A stretch of DNA of 64,000 nt from Hyphomonadaceae bacterium (GTDB lineage: Bacteria > Pseudomonadota > Alphaproteobacteria > Caulobacterales > Hyphomonadaceae), in NCBI GenBank assembly GCA_024742355.1, contig JANSYM010000002.1, forward strand, positions 248,001-312,000. Reading direction: 5' to 3'. Positions within the stretch are counted from its first letter, which is position 1; each line of letters begins with the position of its first letter. Below the pieces are notes generated by a model, which worked only from the letters and a program-made list of their open reading frames with translations, searched no databases and was not told where the DNA came from. Shown here piece by piece: positions 29,757-38,850 of the stretch. A program made the translations under genes and the position numbers.

Positions 29757-30595
29757 GTGTCCCAATCCTGCGGAAACCCATACAGGAACAGGCCTAAAGC
29801 CTCGGCGTGGGATTTGACGGTCTCGACATCGACGATCAGGGCGCCGCCCGCTTCATAACCAATCCCCGCCAGGCCCGCGGCCGCAGCGCCGTCCAGCGTC
29901 TTCTTGCCGATGGTCGGCAGGTCGATGCGCCGTTCCTGTTGCGGTTTCGGACGTTTGACGAGCACGCCCAGTCGAGCCGTCTCAGAGCCGCGAATGGTCA
30001 GAGGCAGGTCCGCACAACGCTTCAGCATCTCGTCCGTGCCTTCCTGCGCTTCGACACACAGAACCAGGCCATTGGCGACGATCGCGCCCTGGCCGATGTC
30101 GAGGCGACCAATCTCCAGAGCGACATGTGCGGCTTTCTTCAGGTCCTGGATCTGCTCAGCGGACGGCTCGGGACCGGCCAATACGCCTTCGGGTGCTTCG
30201 AGGTGCCCTGCCGCTTCATTTGCGCCGACAATTTCGAACCCTTCGTCTTCGAATACTTTGATCATGAAGGTCAGCAGCGCATCATCGCCCTTGCGCGCCA
30301 CAGAAATCGCCTTTGGAAGCAGCGACATACCTTTCAGGTCTGGCTTCAGCGCCTTGAAGTCTGGCCGCTTGACAACGCCGGCAAAGCAAATCTGTTCGCA
30401 CCCGGCTTGGCGGAAGGCTTTGAAGGCTTTGCCGATCTCCGCGATCCCGCCAACCTCGCCCGGAAACCGTTCGAGGTCCGGTTCTTCAAACCCTTTCAGA
30501 CGAAGGACATAGACGCCCTGCCCGCGCGCCGTCGCGGCCTCCGCGACCTGGACTGGCAGCGCGCCTAAGCCTGCAATGATGCCGAGTGGTGCCAA
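29753..30595 (-). CDS. lpxI: UDP-2,3-diacylglucosamine pyrophosphatase LpxI
   Basis: 280 residues. LpxI is the alphaproteobacterial alternative to LpxH and hydrolyses UDP-2,3-diacylglucosamine to lipid X. The protein fits the DUF1009/LpxI family: LGIIAGLGALPVQVAEAA at the N terminus, CFAGVVKRPDF, LPKAISVARKGDDALL, and the C-terminal VLVKRPKPQQERRIDLPTIGKKTLDGAAAAGLAGI with its catalytic-region aspartate. The start codon is TTG behind AGGAGG, which sits five bases before it and just inside the lpxA stop region. It lies between lpxA and lpxB, the conserved place. Confidence 0.94.
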   Translation of the reverse strand: MAPLGIIAGLGALPVQVAEAATARGQGVYVLRLKGFEEPDLERFPGEVGGIAEIGKAFKAFRQAGCEQICFAGVVKRPDFKALKPDLKGMSLLPKAISVARKGDDALLTFMIKVFEDEGFEIVGANEAAGHLEAPEGVLAGPEPSAEQIQDLKKAAHVALEIGRLDIGQGAIVANGLVLCVEAQEGTDEMLKRCADLPLTIRGSETARLGVLVKRPKPQQERRIDLPTIGKKTLDGAAAAGLAGIGYEAGGALIVDVETVKSHAEALGLFLYGFPQDWDT

Positions 30596-30604
30596 GCCTG
30601 CCTC

Positions 30605-31396
30605 CTATCGCGGCAAACACAGTGCGCGGTTCTTGGAGCTGCGAATGAAGTCTACGATCTGCATCACTTCGGCCGACTCGGCAAATGTCACTGCCGTATC
30701 TTCGAGGCGCTCTGAGAACGTACCTTCCTTGGCGTAGAGCATGCGATAGGCCGATCTGAGGCTGCGAATAGTCTCTCTGGAGAAGCCGCGGCGCTTCAAT
30801 CCGACAACGTTTAGGCCTGCCAGGTGAGCGTGATTGCCAACCACGGAGCCGAATGGGATGACGTCTGCGACGAGGATCGATCCGCCCCCGACAAAGGCAT
30901 GAGGCCCAATGCGGCACCATTGATGGACCGCCACCGCACCGCCAAACCAGACTTGCTCGCCCACGGTTACGTGCCCGCCAATATGGGTGTTGTTGGCAAC
31001 CACACATTTGTCGCCAAGGACACAGTCATGCGCGGCGTGCGTATGGGCCATGAACAGGCATTCTTCGCCGATCCTGGTCAGGCCGCCATGTTCCGGCGAT
31101 CCGGCGTGCAGGGTTGTGTGTTCGCGCATCACAGTGCGCGCACCAACCTCCAGCCGGGATTCTTCGCTGTCCTGATAGCCGAGCAGTTGCGGAGGACCGC
31201 CCAGGACCGACCCTGGAAAGACTTCGACACTGTCATTGAGCACGGTCCGCCCGATTACGGTCGACTTGGGATGGAGGGTGACATTGTCGTGCAGAACAGC
31301 ATCAGGGCCGACATAGGCCATTGCGCCGATGGTGACATTGGTGCCGAGCTCTGCGCCGCTCTCAACCACGGCTGTGGGGTGGATGGTCGCGCTCAT
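30605..31396 (-). CDS. lpxA: Acyl-ACP:UDP-N-acetylglucosamine O-acyltransferase
   Basis: 263 residues. This is the first step of lipid A synthesis, adding a hydroxyacyl chain to UDP-GlcNAc. A left-handed beta-helix of hexapeptide repeats fills residues 1-190, with the catalytic base H123 in AHDCVLGD. The C-terminal helical cap contains GLNVVGLKRRGFSRETI. It overlaps lpxD by ATGA. In most relatives fabZ lies between lpxD and lpxA; here it is absent and the two lpx genes are fused head to tail. Confidence 0.96.
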   Translation of the reverse strand: MSATIHPTAVVESGAELGTNVTIGAMAYVGPDAVLHDNVTLHPKSTVIGRTVLNDSVEVFPGSVLGGPPQLLGYQDSEESRLEVGARTVMREHTTLHAGSPEHGGLTRIGEECLFMAHTHAAHDCVLGDKCVVANNTHIGGHVTVGEQVWFGGAVAVHQWCRIGPHAFVGGGSILVADVIPFGSVVGNHAHLAGLNVVGLKRRGFSRETIRSLRSAYRMLYAKEGTFSERLEDTAVTFAESAEVMQIVDFIRSSKNRALCLPR

Positions 31397-32397
31397 TTGG
31401 GTTTCTTCTTCGGGGCCACTTGCTTCTGGATCCAGGCGATTTCGCGCAAATATTGGCGCAGCGGTCTCGCTGGACTTCCGCCCCAGGCCTCGCCTGCCGG
31501 AATATCGCGGAAGATGCCGGACGCGGCGGCCAACTGCGCGCCTGCGCCGATGTGGACATGGTCAGCAATGCCGACCCGTCCGCCCATTACCACGCCATCA
31601 TCAATCGTGCTGGTCCCGGATATACCGGTAAAGCTCGCCATCATCACGTTGCGGCCGATGACGACATTATGGGCGATCTGAACCAGATTATCGATCTTGG
31701 TCCGTTCCCCAATGATCGTGTCGTCAAAGGCCCCTCGATCGACACATGTATTGGCGCCGATGGTCACCAGGTCCTGAACAATCACCCGCCCCCATTGCGG
31801 TACGTCTTCGGCACCTGTGGGCCCTGCCGTGACGCCGAAACCCGCTTCGCCAATGCTGACGCCGGCAAGAATGGTCACATCATTGCCGATCAGCGCACAG
31901 CGAATGGCGGCGTTCGGACCGATCTTGGTTCGGGCACCAATCTGCACACCTGGCCCGATCACAGCACCAGGGGCGACCTGAGCGTCTTCGCCGATCGCTG
32001 CACCCGCGCCGATCACAGCGGTCGGGGCAATCCTGGCACTTGGATGGATCGCGGGCTCGTCGCCCGCCTCGCTCCAGGGTTTGAGCTCAAACAGCACCTC
32101 GCCCGCGCGCTTGTGCGCAAAACGGGGATGGGACACGACAACTGGCACAACGCCGTCTGGCAGCGCATCCGCCGCCTGTTCCTGTACGAAGCACGCCGTC
32201 GCCTCAGCGCTGACATTCATACCGCGCTTGGGGTCGCCCTCGAAGAAACAGATATCCCCTGCGCGCGCCTTCGCAGCGGATGCAACGCTGGTAATCTCGG
32301 GATCCGCCTCAACATCGGCATCCAGACCGCAGACAGCCAAAAGGGTCCGCAGCGATTGCGGACCCTTGAATGTGTAGAAGCGTTCGTCGACTGGCAT
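31393..32397 (-). CDS. lpxD: UDP-3-O-(3-hydroxyacyl)glucosamine N-acyltransferase
   Basis: 334 residues. It adds the second hydroxyacyl chain in lipid A synthesis. The N-terminal uridine-binding domain (about 1-100) is followed by hexapeptide repeats (about 110-310) containing NLVQIAHNVVIGRN, with the expected catalytic histidine, and MMASFTGISGTSTI. It starts 18 bases after skp with a G-rich ribosome site. Codons 10-20 form a strong terminator-like hairpin (32341-32367), which is unusual inside a gene. Confidence 0.95.
   Translation of the reverse strand: MPVDERFYTFKGPQSLRTLLAVCGLDADVEADPEITSVASAAKARAGDICFFEGDPKRGMNVSAEATACFVQEQAADALPDGVVPVVVSHPRFAHKRAGEVLFELKPWSEAGDEPAIHPSARIAPTAVIGAGAAIGEDAQVAPGAVIGPGVQIGARTKIGPNAAIRCALIGNDVTILAGVSIGEAGFGVTAGPTGAEDVPQWGRVIVQDLVTIGANTCVDRGAFDDTIIGERTKIDNLVQIAHNVVIGRNVMMASFTGISGTSTIDDGVVMGGRVGIADHVHIGAGAQLAAASGIFRDIPAGEAWGGSPARPLRQYLREIAWIQKQVAPKKKPK
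32341..32367 (-). promoter_or_regulatory. Terminator-like hairpin inside the lpxD coding start
   Basis: AAGGGTCCGCA and TGCGGACCCTT form a perfect 11-bp stem with a five-base loop. On the lpxD (minus) strand it is followed by TTGG, giving only a short T run (TTTT, two of them in the stem). It begins 30 bases into lpxD. It could attenuate transcription or pause ribosomes between skp and lpxD. Function is inference. Confidence 0.45.
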
Positions 32398-32415
32398 CAG
32401 CCCCCCGATACGTGC

Positions 32416-33009
32416 TTATTGTTGCGGCGCTTGGGTCGGAAGCTTCTGACGGGTTACCGCGATCGTTGGCGTCGCTGCATCGAGCTTAGCGATGACTGAG
32501 GCAGTCACATCGGTGGCCTCATCGGTAAAGACCACGCTCGAGCGGTCCAGAATGACGTTCGCGCTGTTTTCAGCCACAACGTCGCGCAGAATTGGCACCA
32601 GCGCATTGTTAAGATCGATGAGCGCCTTGCGTTCGGTCAAAGCCAGTTCCTGGGCTGCGATCTGGCGATTGCGATTGAAGTCATTCGCCTTGCGCGCATA
32701 GTTTTCAACCTCAGTTTTCAAGGCTGCGTCTGCGCGCATTGCTTCCGGCGTCATGTTCGCCGTCTTGGTTTCGATCGCTGTTCCTTCAGTCTGAAGCTGA
32801 ACGGCGGTTGGTTGCAATTCGGCTTGCATCGCCGCCTCGATCCCTTGGATCTTGGTGGCAACGTCCTGGCCGGCCTTGCTTTGGGTGAGGATCTGTGCGC
32901 GATCGATGACGATCACGGTTGTGCCTTGCGCATACGCTGCGGTCGCGAGCGTAAACGGTGCGGATACAGCGATCGCCAGCGCCGCGAAGATGGATTTAAC
33001 GGAAAACAT
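32416..33009 (-). CDS. skp: Skp/OmpH-family periplasmic chaperone
   Basis: 197 residues. The signal peptide (hydrophobic 7-20, cleavage after AAYA) is followed by VIVIDRAQILTQSKAGQDVATKIQ, the start of the OmpH fold, then a long charged helical region that would form the tentacle arms, and a C-terminal strand with ANVILDRSSVVF. Skp holds unfolded outer-membrane proteins for BamA, the gene just upstream. The start at 33009 is chosen because AGGAG precedes it and the signal peptide begins there. The longer open frame overlaps the end of bamA and shows no homology. Confidence 0.9.
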   Translation of the reverse strand: MFSVKSIFAALAIAVSAPFTLATAAYAQGTTVIVIDRAQILTQSKAGQDVATKIQGIEAAMQAELQPTAVQLQTEGTAIETKTANMTPEAMRADAALKTEVENYARKANDFNRNRQIAAQELALTERKALIDLNNALVPILRDVVAENSANVILDRSSVVFTDEATDVTASVIAKLDAATPTIAVTRQKLPTQAPQQ

Positions 33010-33040
33010 GTATCTCTCTCCTGTGAGAACAATGATTAAA

Positions 33041-35617
33041 CTAGAAACGAGTAGACGTACTGAAGCGGAATGTCTCCGTCCGGTCGTACTCCTCCTTGCG
33101 TAGGATTTGTGAAAAGTCGAACTGGATCGGTCCGAACGGTGAGTCCCAGCCCACTGACAGACCTGCAGACGCGCGCAGGCCCAATCCGTCCCTGATTTGC
33201 CGTGAGGCTGGCAGCCCCCCGGGAATATTGTTGAACTGCCCGGCACGGGTCGTGAAGAAAATCTCATCCTCAAGATCCGCATCATCGAGCGTTCCCACCG
33301 AACCGGCCTCGATGAAGAGCTTCGTGCGAATGCCGTATTCTTCAGGCAGATAATTCGGAATCGTCAGTTCCCCGGTGCCTTGGTAGTAGACTTTACCCCC
33401 GAGCGAGTTTTGCGGGATGACTTCGAAGACGTTGCCATCGGCATCCGCGATCACGTCAACCACGCGCGGGCCGAGTCCGGCCACGTCAAACCCGCGGAAA
33501 TTCGATCCACCGCGGAAGAACCGATTGTTGATCCGAATGCTGTCATCATCTCCCAGCGGCTCAATCGCACCACCTGACAGGCGCACGCTTGCCCGCACGC
33601 CTTTGAAAATGCCGCGATAGGTGGCGCCGGTGAGTTCGGTACGAATGTACTGAACATCGCCGCCGACGCCTGCAAGGTCCTGTGAAATCGAGAAGTCGAA
33701 GCCGCCGGTCGGCGCAATCGGATCATTGCGTCGATCCCAGTTGAAGGAATAGCCGATCAGCGACGTAATGTCGGACCGTTCACTGTTACAGATGGTCGAG
33801 CGGAAGGCGAATTGTTCCGAACATTGATCGACAATGATCGTCCCCGCTGGCAGCGGCGTACGGTCAATCGGGATGGGAACCGCCACAGATGTATCATCGC
33901 TTGGATCATCAGGCGTCTGCGGGTTGTTGCGGTCAATCAGAACGTCTTCTGTCGCAAGCGCACCGGTCGATTCGACAATCACCAGCGGCGTGTCCTCGAC
34001 ATTGATCTCGTCGGACTGCAGCCGATAACGCAGTTGCAGGCCGGTATTGTCGGTCACCGGGAATCCGAAATTCACGCCCGCGCCGATCGTCTCAGATTCG
34101 AAGTCTGAAACGTCGAGGAAATCCGAGCGACTGGAGAACAGTTCAACACCGGCGGACAGATTGCGATCCAGGAAACGAGGTTCCTGGAATCGGAAATCGA
34201 CAAATTGCTGACGGTCTGATGCGGACAGGCGGGCGATCAATGATTGCCCCCGGCCGCGCAGGTTGCGCTGCGACACGCTGAGATCGATCAGGAAGGCATC
34301 GACCGATGAAAACCCGGCCGCGAAGGACAGTTCGCCCGTGGCTTGTTCCTTGACCTCGAGATCAACCACGGTTCGGTCTGGCCGCGACCCGGCCCGTTCG
34401 GTAATCTCGACCTCTTCGAAATAACCCAGCGCACGAACGCGATTTCGCGATCTGTCCAGCAGGACCCGGTTAAACGCATCGCCTTCAGCCACACGCAGCT
34501 CGCGACGGATCACGCGATCCAGCGTACTGGTATTACCGACAATATTGATACGCTCGATATAGACCCGCGGGCCTTCATCGATGGCGAAGGTGACATTGAC
34601 CTTGCGCGTTTCCGGGTCGGCCTCAAGACGCGGATTGATGTCGACAAATGCGTAACCTGCAATCCCGGCAGCATAAGTCAGCGTATCGATTGTGTCTTCA
34701 ATCTGGTCGCCGCGGAACAGATCGCCATCCTGGATCGGGATGGCCCGGCGTAGTCCTTCAGAGCTCAGCTTGTCCAGGGCCGTTTCGACCTGCACATCGC
34801 CAAACGTATACTGTTCACCTTCTTCGATCGTGTAGGTGATGTAGAAGTCTTCGCGATCCGGTGTCAGATCAGCAACGGCAGAGATCACGCGGAAATCGTA
34901 ATATCCGCGGTTCTGGTAGAATTGCCGCAACAATTCGCGGTCATATTCCAGGCGGCCCGGATCATAATTGTCGTTCGAGCTGAAGAAACGCCACCAACGT
35001 GACTGCTTGGTCACCACCTCGCTGCGCAGCCGGCGATCGGAAAACTCATCATTGCCGATAAAGTTGATGGCGCGAACGCCGGTCACGGGGCCTTCCGTGA
35101 CCACGAAGACGAGATCGACGCGGTTCTGGTCGAGCGGCTTGTATTGCGGTTCCACAGTAGCCGAGAAACGCCCGGACTGGCGATAGAGTTCCAGGATCCG
35201 TTGAACGTCGGCCTGAACGCGTGCAGCGGTAAAGATCCCGCGCGGCGCGGCTTGTACTTCTTCGCGCAGCTTGTCGTCATCGAGCGCGCGATTGCCCTCG
35301 AACAGGACACGGTTGATGATCGGGTTCTCGACGACCCGCACGACCAGATCCGGCCCGGCTTTCTCGAAGCTCGCATCGGCGAACAAACCCGTCGCAAACA
35401 GCGTTTTCAAAGACAAATCAATGCGCGAAGGATCAAACGTATCACCGGGCGAGACCAGCAGGTACGATTGCACCGTGCGGTCTTCGATCCGCTGATTGCC
35501 CTCAATACGAATCTGGCGAATGGTCTCAGAAGACTGAGCGACGGCTTCCACCACCGGTGTTCCGGTTAGAGCAAGCGCGCTCGTCGCCATAAAGGCTGCA
35601 GCAAGTACTTTACGCAT
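33041..35617 (-). CDS. bamA: BamA outer-membrane protein assembly factor
   Basis: 858 residues. The signal peptide (about 1-28) is followed by five POTRA domains (about 32-430) and an Omp85 beta-barrel. The barrel has the lid-lock loop motif as RGGSNFRGFDVAGLGPR, and the protein ends in an aromatic residue (STRF) as outer-membrane barrels do. The barrel contains an Asp/Pro-rich insertion near QTPDDPSDDTSV, likely an extracellular loop. BamA inserts beta-barrel proteins. It lies between rseP and skp, the conserved order. The start at 35617 fits the signal peptide, and GAGGG is close upstream. Confidence 0.96.
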   Translation of the reverse strand: MRKVLAAAFMATSALALTGTPVVEAVAQSSETIRQIRIEGNQRIEDRTVQSYLLVSPGDTFDPSRIDLSLKTLFATGLFADASFEKAGPDLVVRVVENPIINRVLFEGNRALDDDKLREEVQAAPRGIFTAARVQADVQRILELYRQSGRFSATVEPQYKPLDQNRVDLVFVVTEGPVTGVRAINFIGNDEFSDRRLRSEVVTKQSRWWRFFSSNDNYDPGRLEYDRELLRQFYQNRGYYDFRVISAVADLTPDREDFYITYTIEEGEQYTFGDVQVETALDKLSSEGLRRAIPIQDGDLFRGDQIEDTIDTLTYAAGIAGYAFVDINPRLEADPETRKVNVTFAIDEGPRVYIERINIVGNTSTLDRVIRRELRVAEGDAFNRVLLDRSRNRVRALGYFEEVEITERAGSRPDRTVVDLEVKEQATGELSFAAGFSSVDAFLIDLSVSQRNLRGRGQSLIARLSASDRQQFVDFRFQEPRFLDRNLSAGVELFSSRSDFLDVSDFESETIGAGVNFGFPVTDNTGLQLRYRLQSDEINVEDTPLVIVESTGALATEDVLIDRNNPQTPDDPSDDTSVAVPIPIDRTPLPAGTIIVDQCSEQFAFRSTICNSERSDITSLIGYSFNWDRRNDPIAPTGGFDFSISQDLAGVGGDVQYIRTELTGATYRGIFKGVRASVRLSGGAIEPLGDDDSIRINNRFFRGGSNFRGFDVAGLGPRVVDVIADADGNVFEVIPQNSLGGKVYYQGTGELTIPNYLPEEYGIRTKLFIEAGSVGTLDDADLEDEIFFTTRAGQFNNIPGGLPASRQIRDGLGLRASAGLSVGWDSPFGPIQFDFSQILRKEEYDRTETFRFSTSTRF

Positions 35618-35646
35618 CGATCCCTCGATCCTCCTTGGTAAGCGTC

Positions 35647-36822
35647 CTATTCGCTTGTTGGTCTTTCGAAAAGACCTGTTTCCAGAACATCGCCCCAAGT
35701 GATGAAAACGAACATGGTCAATAGCAGACCGAGCCCAGCCATCAATGCCACCTCCTGCACCTTTGCAGGCATGACCTTTCCGGTCACGAATTCATAGGCG
35801 TTGAACACGAGGTGGCCACCGTCGAGTACCGGCAGTGGTAACAGGTTGAAAAACCCGATCCCGATTGAGATCAGCGCACATAATTGCAAAACCGACCAGC
35901 CGAGCGCGCTCAGCCGTGCGGACATGGGCACGGCTTCTGCCCCCATGGTCTGGTTGACGATTCGGCGCCCGGCATCACCGATCGCAACCGGCCCACTCAT
36001 CAGCGCCAGAGGTTCTTTCCCGGTGACGATGCGGCTCAGCATATAGACGGTGCGTTCGACGGTGCGCTTGGTCTCAAGGGCGCCTTTTCCGATTGCACTG
36101 ATCGGGCCATAGCGGCGATATTCCACGCTTTCCATGACTGGCGCAGGCCGAATCCCGATCGTGCCTTGGGGAACAATCTGGCCGAGCTGGTTTTCGCGAA
36201 CCTGGCGAAGCGGTGTCACCGAGAGGTTTAGCGTCTCGCTGCCCCGCGCAACTTCGACATCCAGCGCGCGTCCGGACGACATGCTGGTAATTACGATCAG
36301 ATCGGAAATCGATTGAATGGGTTCGCCATCAATCGACTGTATCACGTCGCCTTCCTGCATGCCCGCAGCAGCAGCAGGATAATCCTGTTCGACGCTGAAT
36401 GCGTAGACATCATAGGTCTCGACGCCGCGAACCCCGAAGAAGATGGCAAATAGCAGGACGGCCAGCACAAAATTCGCGGCGGGACCTGCGAGGGCGACCA
36501 GCGATCGCGCGCCGACCCCCAATTGCGGATAAGGCTTTCCGATAGGCCCTTCTTCGATCTGGCCGACATCGCTCGGCAGCTGGCTTTCGCCGACAAATTT
36601 CACAAATCCGCCCAGCGGGATCCAGTTCACGCGCCAGCGCGTGCCGTGTTTGTCACGGGTTTCGAAGATCGGCTTTCCGAATCCAACCGAGAAGGATTCA
36701 ACCGCGGCGCCGAAACAACGGCCCATCCAATAATGTCCGAGTTCGTGAATAATCACGACCACGCCCAACAGGAATGCCAGACACACCAGGAAAATCGGTC
36801 CTTGGGACAGAATCTCGGTCAC
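35647..36822 (-). CDS. rseP: RseP-family site-2 intramembrane zinc protease
   Basis: 391 residues. The catalytic HELGH motif is in the first membrane helix (H26, E27, H30), and the third zinc ligand is in LPLPVLDGGHLVF. One PDZ domain is seen (QEGDVIQSIDGEPIQS). A second, if present, is much reduced, which fits the shorter alphaproteobacterial proteins compared with E. coli. It would cleave anti-sigma factors or leftover signal peptides in the membrane. The start is GTG in a GTGA overlap with the dxr stop. Confidence 0.95.
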   Translation of the reverse strand: MTEILSQGPIFLVCLAFLLGVVVIIHELGHYWMGRCFGAAVESFSVGFGKPIFETRDKHGTRWRVNWIPLGGFVKFVGESQLPSDVGQIEEGPIGKPYPQLGVGARSLVALAGPAANFVLAVLLFAIFFGVRGVETYDVYAFSVEQDYPAAAAGMQEGDVIQSIDGEPIQSISDLIVITSMSSGRALDVEVARGSETLNLSVTPLRQVRENQLGQIVPQGTIGIRPAPVMESVEYRRYGPISAIGKGALETKRTVERTVYMLSRIVTGKEPLALMSGPVAIGDAGRRIVNQTMGAEAVPMSARLSALGWSVLQLCALISIGIGFFNLLPLPVLDGGHLVFNAYEFVTGKVMPAKVQEVALMAGLGLLLTMFVFITWGDVLETGLFERPTSE

Positions 36823-38033
36823 GCTGTACGCTCCTGCTTCTGGCTCTTCACTTCATCCAGAAGCGCGCCGGTCAATCTCTCAGCTTCGGCTTGTATTGCT
36901 AGAATCGCTTCCAAATTTTCGCAATCCTCACAAGACATTGGACCGTTCAGAAAACGCTCTAACACCGTTTCTACGATCCAGCTTATGTCGAGGAAACCGC
37001 ATTGGCCCGTGAGAAATGCAGCTACAGCGCCTTCATTAGCGCAATTTAATGCTATCGGCGCGCCTTTTCCGACCCGTATCGCCTGCCGCGACAGGTCGAC
37101 TGCGGGAAATTTCTTTGCGTCGAGGGCTTCAAAATCAAGCTGGCTCAACGCCACCAGATCCAGCCGATCCACAGGCGTCGGTTCGCGCCGGTCCGGCCAT
37201 GTCAGGGCATGCGCAATCGGCGTTCGCATATCGGGCACGCCCATCTGCGCCAGCACGGAGCCATCGCGATAGGCAACGGCAGAATGCAGAATCGATTGCG
37301 GGTGTACCACGACTTCGATCTGATCCTCAGGCAGGTCGAACAGGTAACAGGCTTCGATGAGTTCCAGCCCCTTGTTGAACAGGGTGGCGCTATCGATCGA
37401 GATCTTCTGCCCCATATCCCAGCGCGGATGGGCCAGCGCACGTCGCGGGGTTACCGTTTTCAGCTCTTCCCGGCTGGCCGTTCGAAATGGGCCGCCAGAC
37501 GCTGTGAGAATGATCCGTTCGACGTCCTCGCGGCGCTCCATCACCTGGAACATCGCGTTATGTTCTGAATCGGTGGGCACAATGGCAACTTCGCGATCGG
37601 CCGCTATGCGGTTCAGCAATGGGCCAGCACAGACCATGCTTTCTTTATTCGCAAGCGCAATCGAATTGCCCGCTTCGACCGCCGCCAGGGTCGAAGGCAG
37701 TCCGGAAATACCGACAATCGCCGCCAGCAACCGATCAACCGGGCGCCTGGCGACCTCTTCGATGGCGTCAGTGCCGGCGGACACTTCAATGTTCAGATCT
37801 GAGAGGGCGTCCTGCACTTGTTCGCGCTTGTCCGGGTCAGCGATCACGACGCATTTCGGCTTGAATTGGCGTGCCTGCTTGATCAACAGCTCGGCGTTCT
37901 GACCACCGGTCAAAGTGTCAATCTCGAACACCGTGTCAGGACTTTGCACATTGGCATGCTCGACCACCGACAAAGCCGATGTGCCGATCGATCCGGTGGA
38001 CCCCAGAATTGAGATGGTTCTTACGCCATTCAT
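36819..38033 (-). CDS. dxr: 1-deoxy-D-xylulose 5-phosphate reductoisomerase
   Basis: 404 residues. It is the second step of the MEP isoprenoid pathway, NADPH- and metal-dependent. The dinucleotide loop GSTGSIGTSAL is at residues 9-19, and ALANKESMV, ILTASGGPFR and HPRWDMGQKISIDSAT are the substrate and metal segments. The ATG at 38033 overlaps the cdsA stop (ATGA); a longer frame would run back into cdsA and is rejected. It feeds the same isoprenoid supply used by UppS two genes upstream. Confidence 0.96.
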   Translation of the reverse strand: MNGVRTISILGSTGSIGTSALSVVEHANVQSPDTVFEIDTLTGGQNAELLIKQARQFKPKCVVIADPDKREQVQDALSDLNIEVSAGTDAIEEVARRPVDRLLAAIVGISGLPSTLAAVEAGNSIALANKESMVCAGPLLNRIAADREVAIVPTDSEHNAMFQVMERREDVERIILTASGGPFRTASREELKTVTPRRALAHPRWDMGQKISIDSATLFNKGLELIEACYLFDLPEDQIEVVVHPQSILHSAVAYRDGSVLAQMGVPDMRTPIAHALTWPDRREPTPVDRLDLVALSQLDFEALDAKKFPAVDLSRQAIRVGKGAPIALNCANEGAVAAFLTGQCGFLDISWIVETVLERFLNGPMSCEDCENLEAILAIQAEAERLTGALLDEVKSQKQERTA

Positions 38034-38848
38034 GCGTCTAGCCCTAGTACGCGAACGAAGCCCGGCGCAAACAGAAATGCCAGCGCAGTGACTACGCAAA
38101 CCAGGCCAAGTCCGTCCACCCGGTCGAGCAGCCCGCCATGGCCGGGGACAAATCCGCTTGAATCCTTGATCTCATAGCGCCGTTTTGTCGAACTCTCGAA
38201 CATGTCGCCAATCTGCGCCACGACCGAGATCAAGCCGCCCACGACAACCCAGCTCAGCAGTTCACCGCCAGTAATACGCGCCGCCAGGGCACCACATGCC
38301 GCACTAAACAGAACGGCCCCGATTGCACCGCTCCAGGTCTTGGAGGGCGAATCCGGGTGCAAGAGTGGACCGCCCACCAGGCGGCCGGTGAAATAGGCTG
38401 CCGAATCAGAGCCCCAGACGATGCCCATAAAGATCAGTGCCGTTGCGACGCCGTCCCAGGGGCCTTCGCGCATCAAGAACAAGCCCAGAGGCATCCCCGC
38501 GACATAAAGCAGGCCGAACGCCTCTGCGCCGCGTTTCTCAGACGCTGGATGCGTAAAGCTCGCGACGAGCATCGCCGCCAGCAAAGCCCAGATCGACCAG
38601 AGCAGCGCGCCTGAAGCAGCGGGAATGAATGGAATTATGGCCAGGGTCACGAACGCCTTCATGGACGGCGACCCGGTCATGCGGATCCATTCATACGCCA
38701 TCAGAGCCGCAAACACGCCGCACGCAACCGCGAGCAGCGGTCCGCCGGTCCAGACGACGAACAAACCAAACGGAATGAGCGCAGCGGCGGAGAGAAGCCG
38801 CAGCCCAAGATCGCCCAGCTGGCCGTCATGTTGTTTCTGTCGTGCCAT
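38030..38848 (-). CDS. cdsA: Phosphatidate cytidylyltransferase
   Basis: 272 residues with about seven to eight membrane helices. It makes CDP-diacylglycerol for phospholipid synthesis. The family signature is complete near the C terminus: SSTKRRYEIKDSSGFVPGHGG followed by LLDRVDGL with the metal-binding aspartate. It starts two bases after uppS and overlaps dxr by ATGA, so uppS-cdsA-dxr-rseP are coupled one after another. Confidence 0.95.
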   Translation of the reverse strand: MARQKQHDGQLGDLGLRLLSAAALIPFGLFVVWTGGPLLAVACGVFAALMAYEWIRMTGSPSMKAFVTLAIIPFIPAASGALLWSIWALLAAMLVASFTHPASEKRGAEAFGLLYVAGMPLGLFLMREGPWDGVATALIFMGIVWGSDSAAYFTGRLVGGPLLHPDSPSKTWSGAIGAVLFSAACGALAARITGGELLSWVVVGGLISVVAQIGDMFESSTKRRYEIKDSSGFVPGHGGLLDRVDGLGLVCVVTALAFLFAPGFVRVLGLDA

Positions 38849-38850
38849 GG

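Noticed and set aside
33010-33285. Long N-terminal extension of skp
   Set aside because: The extra 92 codons lie over the end of bamA, have no signal peptide and are replaced by a clear signal peptide and ribosome site at 33009.
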